Below, in pieces: positions 7,512 through 16,463 of a DNA stretch of 64,000 nucleotides; position 1 is the first letter of the stretch, and each line of letters opens with the position of its first letter. Source of the DNA: Antarcticimicrobium sp033791545 (GTDB lineage: Bacteria > Pseudomonadota > Alphaproteobacteria > Rhodobacterales > Rhodobacteraceae); contig JASJGL010000108.1 of the NCBI GenBank assembly GCA_033791545.1, positions 1 through 64,000 of the forward strand, read 5' to 3'. Made by a program: the position numbers and the translations under genes. A model generated the notes under the pieces. It was not told where the DNA came from. It did not search any database and saw nothing but the letters and a program-made list of their open reading frames with translations.

Positions 7512-10500
7512 CAGAGCGACTCGGGGCAGCTGAACTTGGTCAGTGCGGGCAGCGCAAAGGGGTTGATCACCGAGCCCACTTGCAGGTCAAAGATCGCCAA
7601 CCGCCCGCCGATGATGAAATTCACCCGCTTGCGGTCGGCCACGTTGAGCGAGCGGATTTCGGCCGCATCCAGCAACCGGAACCAGGCCCAGGGCCCATCG
7701 CGCGACAGCACGCTTTCAACGTTGCGCTTTTGCGGCTCGAAACTGACCCGCGCCAGCCCGACCGAGCCGGGCCAGGTCACCGCCACCGGGGTCGGCAAAC
7801 CACCGCGATGCTTGAAGGCGATCTGTTGGCCGTGCACCTCGAGCAGGACCGAGCGCGCCTTGTCGTCCAGCCCGTAGGGGGTGATCTGGAACTGGATCTG
7901 CGGCTGCGGCCCACCGGCAAAGAACGCCTCGCGGATCTGGGAGGCGTATTGGAACTGTTGCAGCACGGTGTTGGAAATGCCCAGATCCACGTCGTTGACC
8001 CGCTTCCACGTCCAGGGACGCGAGCGGGTATCGACGAATTTCACCAGATGTTCGTTGAAGAACGTGTCGATCAACCCGGCCGGGGCAAACAGCTTGGCGA
8101 AATCCTGCACCCCGACATCGGCGCGGGCGCGCGGATTGAACGGATACCGGTTCGCCAGCGCCTGTTTGCAGAACGGCAACACGCTGGCCTGCCAGCGCGC
8201 GTTCATCGAGGCACGGGTGCCATCGGCGGCAATCCCGGACGAACCATTGGCGATCTGGGTGGCCCAGCGTGGCACCGGCCCCTCGGCCCGGCTGGCGGCC
8301 TGCTGAAAGCGCAGGATCGCCTCGCTACCCTCGGCCCCGGAGGCGGCGCCGCTGAAGGACATCTTGTTCAGCTCCTGATAGACTTGCGTCAGCACATCCA
8401 TCAGTTGATCAAGCTGCGAGGGCTGCGCTTCGGGGCGCTCCACCAACCGATGCAGCCAGTCAAAGCGCTCCTCGACGTAGGCGCCGGGCGGTTTTGGCGG
8501 CGTGCCGTCGCCACCGGCGGTGGTGTTGAGCAGCGCCTCCATCAGGATCTCGCCCTGAATCGAAAGGCTGGAGCGCGCCTCGAGCGCGGCAATAGACCCG
8601 GCACCCGCGCTGAGCGAGTCCGTGTTGAGGACCGAGCGGTCCTCGGTCAGGCTGGTTTCCCTGCTGGCCTCGGTCAGGATGTTGACCAGTGGCGAGGTCG
8701 GCCCGGACAATACATTGGTGACCTCGATCGCGTGGCTGAGCGATTCCATCGGGATGATGTCAACGTCGGACAGCAACTGGTCATACTGCGTGATGAAGTC
8801 GTTGTAATAGAGGTCAAGCACATCACGGCTGAGCGCGAGCAGCGCCGCCTCGCTCTGCGCGGCTTCGCCACGCGGGCCAAGCACCCAGCTTTCGTTCTGG
8901 ACCCGTTCGGCCACGCTGACCGCCTCGGGCAGGAACACGGTGTTGAACCCGTTGTAGGTAAAGATGCCCGGAATGCCGTCATTCAGCGGCTTGCCCGAAG
9001 AGCGCACCAGCACCCGCGCCACCGCCGGCCCCCCCACATCGGTGATGCGCCATTTCGGCAGGGTGGTGGCCTTGGCGCTGTTGATGATGCCATTATAGAC
9101 CCGTTGTGCCAGCGGCATTTCGGTCAACAGACCCTGCACCCGCTCGACCAGCGGACCGTTCAGCGCGATCTCTTCCATCGGTTGCGACAGCAGCGCGTCC
9201 AGATGCGCGGCAAGGTCGTCGCGCAGGTCTTTGCGCTGGATGCCGGGATAGGCGATTTCCCAATCGACGTTCATCCAGTCCTTGACCAGATCGGCGTTCA
9301 TCGGCCCCTGAAGGCCCAACATCAGATAGATCTTGAGCGCCTCATACAGAAGGTCGGGGTTGTTCATGTTGCCGGTGATCTGTTCCTCGAGCCGCAGCAG
9401 CAGCCGCGGCAGGAAGCGGTGGTTGAGACCGGCGCGATAGGTCTGCGCCGCCTGGGTGCCGATCACCTCGCCCTGATACAGCCCATAGCGCAGCGCGCGG
9501 GGCGGTTCGGGATCTGACAGCACCGGGTTGCCGGGCATGTCGCGCAGCCGGTTCAATGCGACCACCACCGGCGGCAGGTCGGTATCGCCCACCGGGCTGG
9601 GCGGCAGGGTGTCAGCGGCTTGTTGATAGGCGTCGGCCTGTTCGCCCGCCTGCGCAATCAGGTCGGTATTACCAAGATAGGAGCGTACCCAAAGCGCGCC
9701 GGTGGCCAGCGCGATCAGCACCGTGGCGGTAATCGCCGCGCGCCGGGTCCAACGATAGCGGCGTTCGACCTTGTCATCCGAGGATACCAGCCCCGCCTCG
9801 GGAAAGATCACCCCCTCGAACAGCCGGGTCAGAAAGAACGAGCGCCCGGTCCCCTGCCCGGAGCCGATGGCCTGGCGCCCGATGCCAAAGGTCTGCGCCA
9901 TGCCCAGCATCAGCCGATCAATCGGCGTGCCCTCTTGCGTGCCAGAGGTGAAATAGACCCCGCGCAGCAGGTGGCGGTTTTCGAACCGGTTGTCCTGAAA
10001 CACCTCGTTGAGAAACTCGCGCCCGACCCGGCGCATCGAGGCCACCTGTGCCGGGAACCCGGCGACCAACGCGCGACGCTGGTGATCGGTTTCGGTCTGG
10101 AGCCGTTCCAGCAGTTGCCCGTTGAGCCGCCCCAGCAGCGCGCCGAACTCTTCATCGAACCCGGCGATGGGCGAGGCTTCTGCCTTGGCCTTGGGCAGGG
10201 GCAAGGTGAAGCCCCAGACCTGTTCGCGGTCCTCCTTGCCGAGATTGTCGTAAAACTCGGAAAAACCCGCGATCAGGTCGGCCTTGGTGAACAGCACATA
10301 GACCGGGAAGCGCACACCAAGCCGCTCGCGCAGTTCGTTCAGGCGCAGGCGCACGGCGCGGGCGTGGTTTTTCTGCGTCAACTCGTCCTGCAGTGACAGA
10401 TCACTGAGGCTGATCGCGATCATGGCGCCGTTGACCGGCTGCCGCTTGCGGTACTTTTTCAGCAGGCCGAGAAAGCCCAGCCATGCGGCGTTGTCGGCCT

Positions 10501-11086
10501 CGGCGTCGCTCTCCTGCGTGGTATAGCGCCCGGCGGTGTCGATCAGCACCGCCTGATTGGTAAACCACCAGTCACAGTTGCGGGTGCCGCCGACGCCGCC
10601 AATGGCGGATTTCCCCAGCTTTTCAGCCAGCGGAAATTGCAGCCCGGAATTGACGATTGCCGTGGTCTTGCCCGCCCCGGGGGGGCCGATCATCACGTAC
10701 CACGGCAATTCGTTCAGATGCCGCCGCCCGTTCTTGGATTTGCGCAACTCGGCCAGCGCGGTCTTGAACTTGCCACGCAGCTCGCCCAGCTCTTCAGTTG
10801 AGACGTCCGGATCGTCCGAGGTATCGACCGCCTCGGCCATCTCTTCGGTCATCTCCTTGTCCTTGCGGCTGCGAAGCCAGAAGATCACCCCGATCAGCAG
10901 CAGGAAGAAAAGCCAGAGACAGGCGATGGTGACGATGCGGGCAAGGATGCTGTCAAACGGGTGCCAGGTCTCCGAGCCAATCAGCGGCGCGAAATACCAG
11001 ATGCAGGCGCTGAGCACTGCGGCCACGATGATCAGCACGGTATAGATCGAGCGGAACAGCGGAAAGATGAAGCGACGAAGGATCAT
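7511..11086 (-). CDS. tssM: T6SS membrane complex subunit TssM (IcmF)
   Basis: The 1191-aa protein has two N-terminal transmembrane helices (about residues 10-35 and 47-70), a cytoplasmic GTPase-like domain with Walker A GPPGAGKTT (134-142) and Walker B LIDTAG (181-186), a third helix near residue 460, and a long periplasmic IcmF-related/TssM C-terminal region ending in a beta-rich domain. Length is normal. The intact Walker A is notable because some TssM proteins lack it. It overlaps tssL by four bases. Known: TssM spans the inner membrane and periplasm with TssL; here there is no TssJ partner. Confidence 0.96.
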   Translation of the reverse strand: MILRRFIFPLFRSIYTVLIIVAAVLSACIWYFAPLIGSETWHPFDSILARIVTIACLWLFFLLLIGVIFWLRSRKDKEMTEEMAEAVDTSDDPDVSTEELGELRGKFKTALAELRKSKNGRRHLNELPWYVMIGPPGAGKTTAIVNSGLQFPLAEKLGKSAIGGVGGTRNCDWWFTNQAVLIDTAGRYTTQESDAEADNAAWLGFLGLLKKYRKRQPVNGAMIAISLSDLSLQDELTQKNHARAVRLRLNELRERLGVRFPVYVLFTKADLIAGFSEFYDNLGKEDREQVWGFTLPLPKAKAEASPIAGFDEEFGALLGRLNGQLLERLQTETDHQRRALVAGFPAQVASMRRVGREFLNEVFQDNRFENRHLLRGVYFTSGTQEGTPIDRLMLGMAQTFGIGRQAIGSGQGTGRSFFLTRLFEGVIFPEAGLVSSDDKVERRYRWTRRAAITATVLIALATGALWVRSYLGNTDLIAQAGEQADAYQQAADTLPPSPVGDTDLPPVVVALNRLRDMPGNPVLSDPEPPRALRYGLYQGEVIGTQAAQTYRAGLNHRFLPRLLLRLEEQITGNMNNPDLLYEALKIYLMLGLQGPMNADLVKDWMNVDWEIAYPGIQRKDLRDDLAAHLDALLSQPMEEIALNGPLVERVQGLLTEMPLAQRVYNGIINSAKATTLPKWRITDVGGPAVARVLVRSSGKPLNDGIPGIFTYNGFNTVFLPEAVSVAERVQNESWVLGPRGEAAQSEAALLALSRDVLDLYYNDFITQYDQLLSDVDIIPMESLSHAIEVTNVLSGPTSPLVNILTEASRETSLTEDRSVLNTDSLSAGAGSIAALEARSSLSIQGEILMEALLNTTAGGDGTPPKPPGAYVEERFDWLHRLVERPEAQPSQLDQLMDVLTQVYQELNKMSFSGAASGAEGSEAILRFQQAASRAEGPVPRWATQIANGSSGIAADGTRASMNARWQASVLPFCKQALANRYPFNPRARADVGVQDFAKLFAPAGLIDTFFNEHLVKFVDTRSRPWTWKRVNDVDLGISNTVLQQFQYASQIREAFFAGGPQPQIQFQITPYGLDDKARSVLLEVHGQQIAFKHRGGLPTPVAVTWPGSVGLARVSFEPQKRNVESVLSRDGPWAWFRLLDAAEIRSLNVADRKRVNFIIGGRLAIFDLQVGSVINPFALPALTKFSCPESL

Positions 11087-12546
11087 TGCCCCTCCTCCTG
11101 TACCAGTAGAACCTCGATCCGGCGGTTCTTGGCGCGGCCGTCTCGGGTGGCATTGTCGCCAATGGGTTCCTTGTCGGCGCGCCCCTCGGCGCTGAGCCGG
11201 TCGGGCTTCTCAAGCACGCGCGCCATGCCGGCCATCACCGATTTGGCGCGCGCCAGCGACAGGTGCATGTTGGACGGGAACCGCGACGAGCGGATCGGGA
11301 CGTTGTCGGAATGGCCCGCCACGATCACCGGGCCGGGTTCATCGTTCAGCGCCTCGGCCACCCGATTGACCGGGCCGACAAACCGATCTTGCAGCGCATC
11401 CGAGCCCGAGGCGAACATGCCAGAGCCCTTGATGCGGATGATCAGCGTATTGCCCTTGCGGAACACCTCGACGATGCCATCGTCGATCTCGGCCTGAAGA
11501 AAGCCGGTGACCTTTTGCAATTGCTGTTCGGATGTGGGCTGCGGCGGGGGGGGCGGAGGCGGTGGTGCGCGCCGTTCCAGCGTGGCGACCGGGCCGGACT
11601 CGATGGTGCTCAACTGTCCCAGCACCCGTTCGGTGGAATTCGACAGCGCCCAGCTGAGACCCGCGAATTGCAGGGTCAGCAGCAGCGCCACGACGGCAAC
11701 GGCGATCCAAACCACGCGCCAGGCCGAGAGCGGTTTGAACGGCTTTTCCACCCCCTCCCAATGGGGCGAGACATCGCGTTCCATCGGGCCCCGCTGGGCG
11801 CGGATGATACGGGCAAGCGCGCCACGGATGCGCAGATGCTTGTCCGAGCCGCCCTGCTCGACGCGCAACCGCCCCTCAAAGCCCAGCGACAGGCACATAT
11901 AAAGGAATTCGAGCAGATCGATATTGCTCGAGGGTTCCTTTTCCAGCCGCGCCAACAGGTCATAAAAGCGGTCGCCGCCCACGGTTTCGCGATGGAAGGT
12001 GCCGACCATGGATTGCAGACCCCAGCTCGACTGGCCGCCCCACGGCGTGTTCAGCACCACGTCGTCCAGCGTCGCACAAAGCGCATAGCGCGCCACCTTG
12101 ACTGTCTGGGCCGGGATGCCGGCCTGCAACGCGCGGTTCTCGAATTCGCGCACCTCGGCGACGACGCTTTGGCGCAGCTTGTCCGGGTCCATGTGCTGGG
12201 CGCGGTTGCGAATACGACTGATCAAGGCAAACAGGGTCGAGGCACAGGCGAGAAGCTGGTTCATGCCGGTCAAAACCGGTGCCGTTTCACGCGGCCCCGA
12301 GGCGGGCGCAGCAGCGGCGGGCGCAGCCGCTTGCGGCACACCAAAGGCATCCATGCCACCCTGACCGCCACCCGCACCATATCCGCCGCCTTGCCCTCCA
12401 CCTGTGGGGTGGACCGCGCCCGGCTCGGGTGCGGCGGACTGGGGCGCTGCAGGTGCCGGTTGCGACAGACGGCCGCCCGGATTGGGCTTGATCACCGTCT
12501 TGTCGGTGTCATTGGGTTCGGCAAAAGGATCGTCGTGATCGGCCAT
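11083..12546 (-). CDS. tssL: T6SS membrane complex subunit TssL (DotU) with OmpA domain
   Basis: I use the ATG at 12546 (487 aa, MADHDDPFAEPNDTDKTVIK), which just clears the tssK stop; the frame is open to 12621 inside tssK. Domains: a disordered Gly/Pro-rich N-terminus (1-90), DotU domain (about 92-270, with CATLDDVVLNTPWG), one transmembrane helix (276-298), poly-Pro linker, and OmpA domain (about 360-485, with IVAGHSDNVPI and RAKNRRIEVLL). The OmpA domain can bind peptidoglycan, replacing a separate TagL. Thr14 and Thr17 (DKTVIKP) are candidate phosphothreonines; in Agrobacterium TssL phosphothreonine is bound by Fha. Confidence 0.95.
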   Translation of the reverse strand: MADHDDPFAEPNDTDKTVIKPNPGGRLSQPAPAAPQSAAPEPGAVHPTGGGQGGGYGAGGGQGGMDAFGVPQAAAPAAAAPASGPRETAPVLTGMNQLLACASTLFALISRIRNRAQHMDPDKLRQSVVAEVREFENRALQAGIPAQTVKVARYALCATLDDVVLNTPWGGQSSWGLQSMVGTFHRETVGGDRFYDLLARLEKEPSSNIDLLEFLYMCLSLGFEGRLRVEQGGSDKHLRIRGALARIIRAQRGPMERDVSPHWEGVEKPFKPLSAWRVVWIAVAVVALLLTLQFAGLSWALSNSTERVLGQLSTIESGPVATLERRAPPPPPPPPQPTSEQQLQKVTGFLQAEIDDGIVEVFRKGNTLIIRIKGSGMFASGSDALQDRFVGPVNRVAEALNDEPGPVIVAGHSDNVPIRSSRFPSNMHLSLARAKSVMAGMARVLEKPDRLSAEGRADKEPIGDNATRDGRAKNRRIEVLLVQEEGQ

Positions 12547-12562
12547 TTTTACTACCAGTCGC

Positions 12563-13903
12563 TCAGCTGTTACGGATCGCCCAAAGCTCCATCTTAAGCC
12601 CCGGGTACTGGCCCGAGACATGGACTGCGATGCCTCCGGAGGTTGTCATCTTGCTCCAATAGGGGCTGGCAGCATCAAGCTCGAAATAGACCACACCAGA
12701 ATGATAGGGGATCTGACGCGGGGCCACCGGCAGCGGCCGCAGGGTGATCCCCGGCAGGGCCGAGTTGACCAGTTGCCGGATCTCTTCGACCGGGCCGATC
12801 TTGGCCTGACCGGCGAAATGGCGACGCACGTCCTCGGAGGGGATATCGGCATCGACCGCCAGTACAAAGCCGGCGGTGCCCAACAGCTTGCGATCGGCGA
12901 TAACGCCGACGCTGATGCCGTATTTGCGCGCCTCCAGCTTGATCGGGACCGCGGTTTGTTCCAGCACCGACGACAGATATTGCCGCAGGGTGCGGATCAG
13001 CGGCGTGAAACAGGCAATCAGGTTGTCATGGGTATAGGGCGGAAACACCGGCGGCTGTTTTTCGGCCGTCATGAACACCGAAAGCTCGCCCGCCAGCCCG
13101 GCGCAGGTGCGAAACAGATCCTCGGGGTGCAGGTTTTCGATCGTCGCCATATGACGGAACTGCGGGATCATCCGGTTCATGATGGTGAGCAGCAGAAAAT
13201 CCGACACCTCGGCGACGCCACGGGCGGCACCGCCTTCGCTCAGACGTCCGGCAAGTGCCTGCATCCGGTGCGACAACAGCCCCTCCAGCTCGCGCAGGAA
13301 ACCTTCGAGCGGCGGCGCCGCGCGGATATCGGTACAGGCGGGAATGAACGCCTGATCCAGCACGATTTCCTTGTCCGGGCGCACCTCGATGATGCGGGCC
13401 ACGGGGATCGCCAGACGGTCCGCCAGGTCATCGACCGCAAGCGCGAATTGCAACCGCATCTTGCCCACGCCCAGAACCACCGGCTTGCGCTCGGAGCTCA
13501 TGGAGTCGGTGACTTCCTGTTCCGCCGGACGCAGCCGGCTGGCCGACATTTCAGCCCCCGACAAATCGACCTCGGCGGCACCTTGGCGGCGCTGCGGCAC
13601 GGTCAGGTAGACGACGCAATCCTTGATGGTTTCCGGCACCTCCAGCGCGGGGGGGTGATCGTCGGCCATGGGCACGCGAAACACGGTTCCGTCCTGGGTA
13701 AGCCCGGCGCAGGATTTCAGCGCGAACTGGCCCACTTTCAGCACCTCATGGTCGATCTCTAGCCCGCTGAAGCCCCAGCCATAGGGACGCAGCCGACGCG
13801 CCAGCCCCGCGACCAGCGCCTCGGTATATCGGTCGGCCTGCTGGAAATGATGGGGTTGCAAAAACAACCCCTCGGTCCAAAGCACCTTGCTGTCCCAGGA
13901 CAC
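12563..13903 (-). CDS. tssK: T6SS baseplate subunit TssK
   Basis: The 446-aa protein starts with GTG at 13903, preceded by GGAGG at a seven-base distance. The N-terminus, KVLWTEGLFLQPHHFQQADR, is the TssK signature, and the length is normal for the family. Known: TssK is the trimeric adaptor linking the baseplate (TssEFG) to the TssLM membrane complex. The 64-bp gap from fha contains a small hairpin (ACGCCC/GGGCGG) before the ribosome-binding site. Confidence 0.96.
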   Translation of the reverse strand: MSWDSKVLWTEGLFLQPHHFQQADRYTEALVAGLARRLRPYGWGFSGLEIDHEVLKVGQFALKSCAGLTQDGTVFRVPMADDHPPALEVPETIKDCVVYLTVPQRRQGAAEVDLSGAEMSASRLRPAEQEVTDSMSSERKPVVLGVGKMRLQFALAVDDLADRLAIPVARIIEVRPDKEIVLDQAFIPACTDIRAAPPLEGFLRELEGLLSHRMQALAGRLSEGGAARGVAEVSDFLLLTIMNRMIPQFRHMATIENLHPEDLFRTCAGLAGELSVFMTAEKQPPVFPPYTHDNLIACFTPLIRTLRQYLSSVLEQTAVPIKLEARKYGISVGVIADRKLLGTAGFVLAVDADIPSEDVRRHFAGQAKIGPVEEIRQLVNSALPGITLRPLPVAPRQIPYHSGVVYFELDAASPYWSKMTTSGGIAVHVSGQYPGLKMELWAIRNS

Positions 13904-13967
13904 GGGGTATCCTCCATATTGCCGCCCTTTGCGGGCGTCTTGTCATTGGTCACCGGGTACGCCGGTG

Positions 13968-15533
13968 TTATGGTTTGAGCTTGTTCATCTGATCCTGATA
14001 GGCGCGCGCGAATTCGCGGCTGAACAAGTCGTGGAAATCGTTCTCGGCTTCGTCCGAAATCTGTGAATACAGCTTTTCGTAGACATCCCAATAGCGGGCC
14101 TTTTTGCCCTTGAGCAGGCTGCCAAAGGCGCCGGATGTCTCGATCCGGTCGGCCACCTGTTTCGGGTCGAGCCGCGTCAGCACGCCCTTGAGCGCGGCCT
14201 CCATGCCGGTGACCATCGCGATCTCATGCGCCTTGATGTCGTCAAGCGCCTGCTCCGCCGCGGTTTCGGGGCTGAGATAGCCCTTGGTGGCAGGGCGGAC
14301 CATCGCCTCGATCGCCTGTTCGGGGCTGATCGAGAATTTTAACGGGTTGTTGCCGCCCGCCCCGATCATCGTCTGTTCGATCCGAAACTCGGACTTGATC
14401 GAGGTGCGGGTCATCAGGATTTCGCGCAACCCGGTGACCAGGATCTTCATCACCCGGCCCATGCGCCCCATGGCGATGACCGTCTCGGCATCGTCAAGCT
14501 TGAGCGCGTCGGCCCCCACCCCTTCGAGAAAGGCGCGCGCGGCGTCTGTTCCGACCAATTCGCCCCGCTCCGGGGTCGCAGCCACAGGGGTCGAGGCCAC
14601 GGAGATCGAGGCCAGTTGCGGGCGCGCCTCCTCGGGCGCGGGGGGCTGCGCGGTACCGGGATCGAGATTCGGCGGTGTGCGGTGCAACACCTCTGGCATC
14701 GGGACCGGGGGCACGGGGGGCGGCTCCGTTTCGGAAAGGGGCTCCGGCACGGGCGCTACGGGCGGGATCGGGGCCGGGTCGGGCGGCGGGGGCGTGGCGT
14801 GGCCCAAGCCGGGTGCGCCAAGATCGGGCCCCCCCAGAAAATCCTCATCCCAATCATCGGGGATCAGGGAGTGCCCCGAGGACGGCGTCGGGACGGCTTG
14901 CGGCGCGAAACTGTCGCTGGCCGAGGGGTTATGCGCGGGCAGACTGTCCCCCTCGCCACCGCGCCCATCATCGGGGCGGGTAAAAAACGGATCGTCGTCC
15001 TCCTCCAACGGCGGCAACAGCGCGTCGATCGGATCGGCGGGGTTGAGTTGCGCCGGGCCGGTCGGAGGGGTGGAGCCGCCCAGAAGATCATCAAGGAAAT
15101 CACCACCCGGCCCGGCATCGTCCAACAGGCTGAGCGGATCAGGGGCGTTGCCCGCCACCCCGTGCGAGGCCGGGCCCTGTGCCGCCGGGCCCGCGATGGG
15201 GGTATCGGCGGGAAGATCGGCGCCGATTTCGACCACCAGCTCATAGGGGCCAAGGCAAAGCACATCGCCGCTGTTGAGCGGCGTGGGCGTGCGCCCCAGC
15301 GGGATCTTGGCGTAATTCAGAAAGGTGCCATTGGTGGACAGATCGACCACCATCACGTTGCCATTGTGATCCTCGATCACGAAATGGCTTTTTGACAGGG
15401 TTCGGTCGGGATCGGGCAGCACCAGATCATTGGCCGGACCACGCCCGACGGTCAGGCTGCCGCCCTGCATGCGAACCGGTCGGGCATTGCCCGGCACGGT
15501 GCCCGAAGACTGGAATTTCAGCGTCACAGCCAT
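13968..15533 (-). CDS. fha: FHA-domain protein Fha (TagH) of T6SS
   Basis: The 521-aa protein has an N-terminal FHA domain (about residues 25-95) with the phosphothreonine-binding pattern LTVGRGP, TLSKSHFVIED and LSTNGTFLN, a long Pro/Asp-rich disordered middle (about 110-330), and a helical TagH C-terminal domain (about 335-521). Known: Fha recognises threonine-phosphorylated T6SS proteins made by PpkA and turns on assembly. Genes on either side are the PAAR protein and tssK. The likely ligands here are the TVI motifs of TssL and of PpkA itself. Confidence 0.95.
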   Translation of the reverse strand: MAVTLKFQSSGTVPGNARPVRMQGGSLTVGRGPANDLVLPDPDRTLSKSHFVIEDHNGNVMVVDLSTNGTFLNYAKIPLGRTPTPLNSGDVLCLGPYELVVEIGADLPADTPIAGPAAQGPASHGVAGNAPDPLSLLDDAGPGGDFLDDLLGGSTPPTGPAQLNPADPIDALLPPLEEDDDPFFTRPDDGRGGEGDSLPAHNPSASDSFAPQAVPTPSSGHSLIPDDWDEDFLGGPDLGAPGLGHATPPPPDPAPIPPVAPVPEPLSETEPPPVPPVPMPEVLHRTPPNLDPGTAQPPAPEEARPQLASISVASTPVAATPERGELVGTDAARAFLEGVGADALKLDDAETVIAMGRMGRVMKILVTGLREILMTRTSIKSEFRIEQTMIGAGGNNPLKFSISPEQAIEAMVRPATKGYLSPETAAEQALDDIKAHEIAMVTGMEAALKGVLTRLDPKQVADRIETSGAFGSLLKGKKARYWDVYEKLYSQISDEAENDFHDLFSREFARAYQDQMNKLKP

Positions 15534-15541
15534 GGTTGCTG

Positions 15542-15841
15542 TCAGCCTCCGGTCAGCACGGTGAATTCACCCTTCAGGATCGCGCCGCCACAGGCGCCCA
15601 GATCACCGATCCGCGCCGCCGGAAGTTTGCCGATCAGGACGGTCAGCGAACCTTTGACGATCGGGTGCGGCGGGGCCGAGGCATGCATGTCAGTGACCCG
15701 CGCGGCCGGAAGTTTGCCCACCAGAACGGTCGGCAGACAGGGCGGCATGATCGGCATCGGGGCTGGTGGCGCCGGTGGCACGACCACCACGGGCACATTG
15801 CACAGATGCAGATCGCTCAGTCTGGCTTGGGGCATTCCCAT
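15542..15841 (-). CDS. PAAR-domain spike-tip protein
   Basis: A 99-aa protein from the ATG at 15841 (a second ATG is at 15835). Three repeats of the PAAR signature are seen: ARLSDLHLC, PAARVTDMHA and PAARIGDLGACGG, each followed by a G..TVL(I/T)G turn. A Pro-rich insert (VVVVPPAPPAPMPIMPP) lies between the first two. Known: PAAR proteins cap the VgrG trimer and sharpen the T6SS spike. It has no C-terminal toxin extension, so it is a plain tip protein. It follows vgrG and a 197-aa gene in the same direction. Confidence 0.9.
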   Translation of the reverse strand: MGMPQARLSDLHLCNVPVVVVPPAPPAPMPIMPPCLPTVLVGKLPAARVTDMHASAPPHPIVKGSLTVLIGKLPAARIGDLGACGGAILKGEFTVLTGG

Positions 15842-15858
15842 GTCGTGTCCTCTCTTGC

Positions 15859-16452
15859 CTAAGCTTCGCTCAACCTGGTCTTGCCGTTGCCGCCGCGACC
15901 GATGTCGAGGGCACGGTCGACCAGCATCCATCCATGTTCTTCGAACCTATCAGACAATTCCCCCAGAGCCACCATATTCATGGCAAAGGCCGCCGCCTCG
16001 GACGCGCCCGCAGGGGCGGGGTATTGTGCCAGATCGCCCGGCCCAAGCGTGCCATCGGCATAGAGCACGGCGGTGGCGCAATGCACGGTGTCATCGTCGA
16101 CATAAGCGTGATCGAGCGAGTTGCGGGCCGCGCAGCGGTTTTCCTCCGACGGGCTATAGACCCAGACCTCCGAGGCGGTCAGCGAGGGCGGATCATTGTC
16201 CGAGCGCGGCCCGATATAGTCCCGCGCGGCCATGCAGGCCCACCACACCCGTTCGCGCGGCGGAAGCAGGATCGCCAGCAACCGCAACAGGTCGATCAGC
16301 GCGCGTTTTTCATACAGCTCGGCCAGAACCACCTCGGGTGGGGCGCTGGCCGGCGCGTCAAGACGGGTTTTCAGGATCACGTTGCAATGCGCCAGTTGCT
16401 TTGCCACCGGATCCCGAGAAAACTTGCTCAGCCCTTGAAACTTGTCACTCAT
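15859..16452 (-). CDS. T6SS-associated protein of unknown function in the vgrG-PAAR block
   Basis: The 197-aa protein (MSDKFQGLSKFSRDPVAKQL) is cytoplasmic with no signal peptide. Visible features are a helical N-terminal half with a Leu-rich stretch and a conserved-looking PRERVWWACMAARDY segment, then EVWVYSPSEENR. It resembles a small family I have seen annotated as DUF6931 beside T6SS genes, but that assignment is uncertain. Its place between vgrG and the PAAR gene is where adaptors, chaperones or immunity genes are usually found. Inference: a loading adaptor for a VgrG/PAAR-borne cargo; not shown. Confidence 0.75.
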   Translation of the reverse strand: MSDKFQGLSKFSRDPVAKQLAHCNVILKTRLDAPASAPPEVVLAELYEKRALIDLLRLLAILLPPRERVWWACMAARDYIGPRSDNDPPSLTASEVWVYSPSEENRCAARNSLDHAYVDDDTVHCATAVLYADGTLGPGDLAQYPAPAGASEAAAFAMNMVALGELSDRFEEHGWMLVDRALDIGRGGNGKTRLSEA

Positions 16453-16463
16453 GTCAGCGCGCC

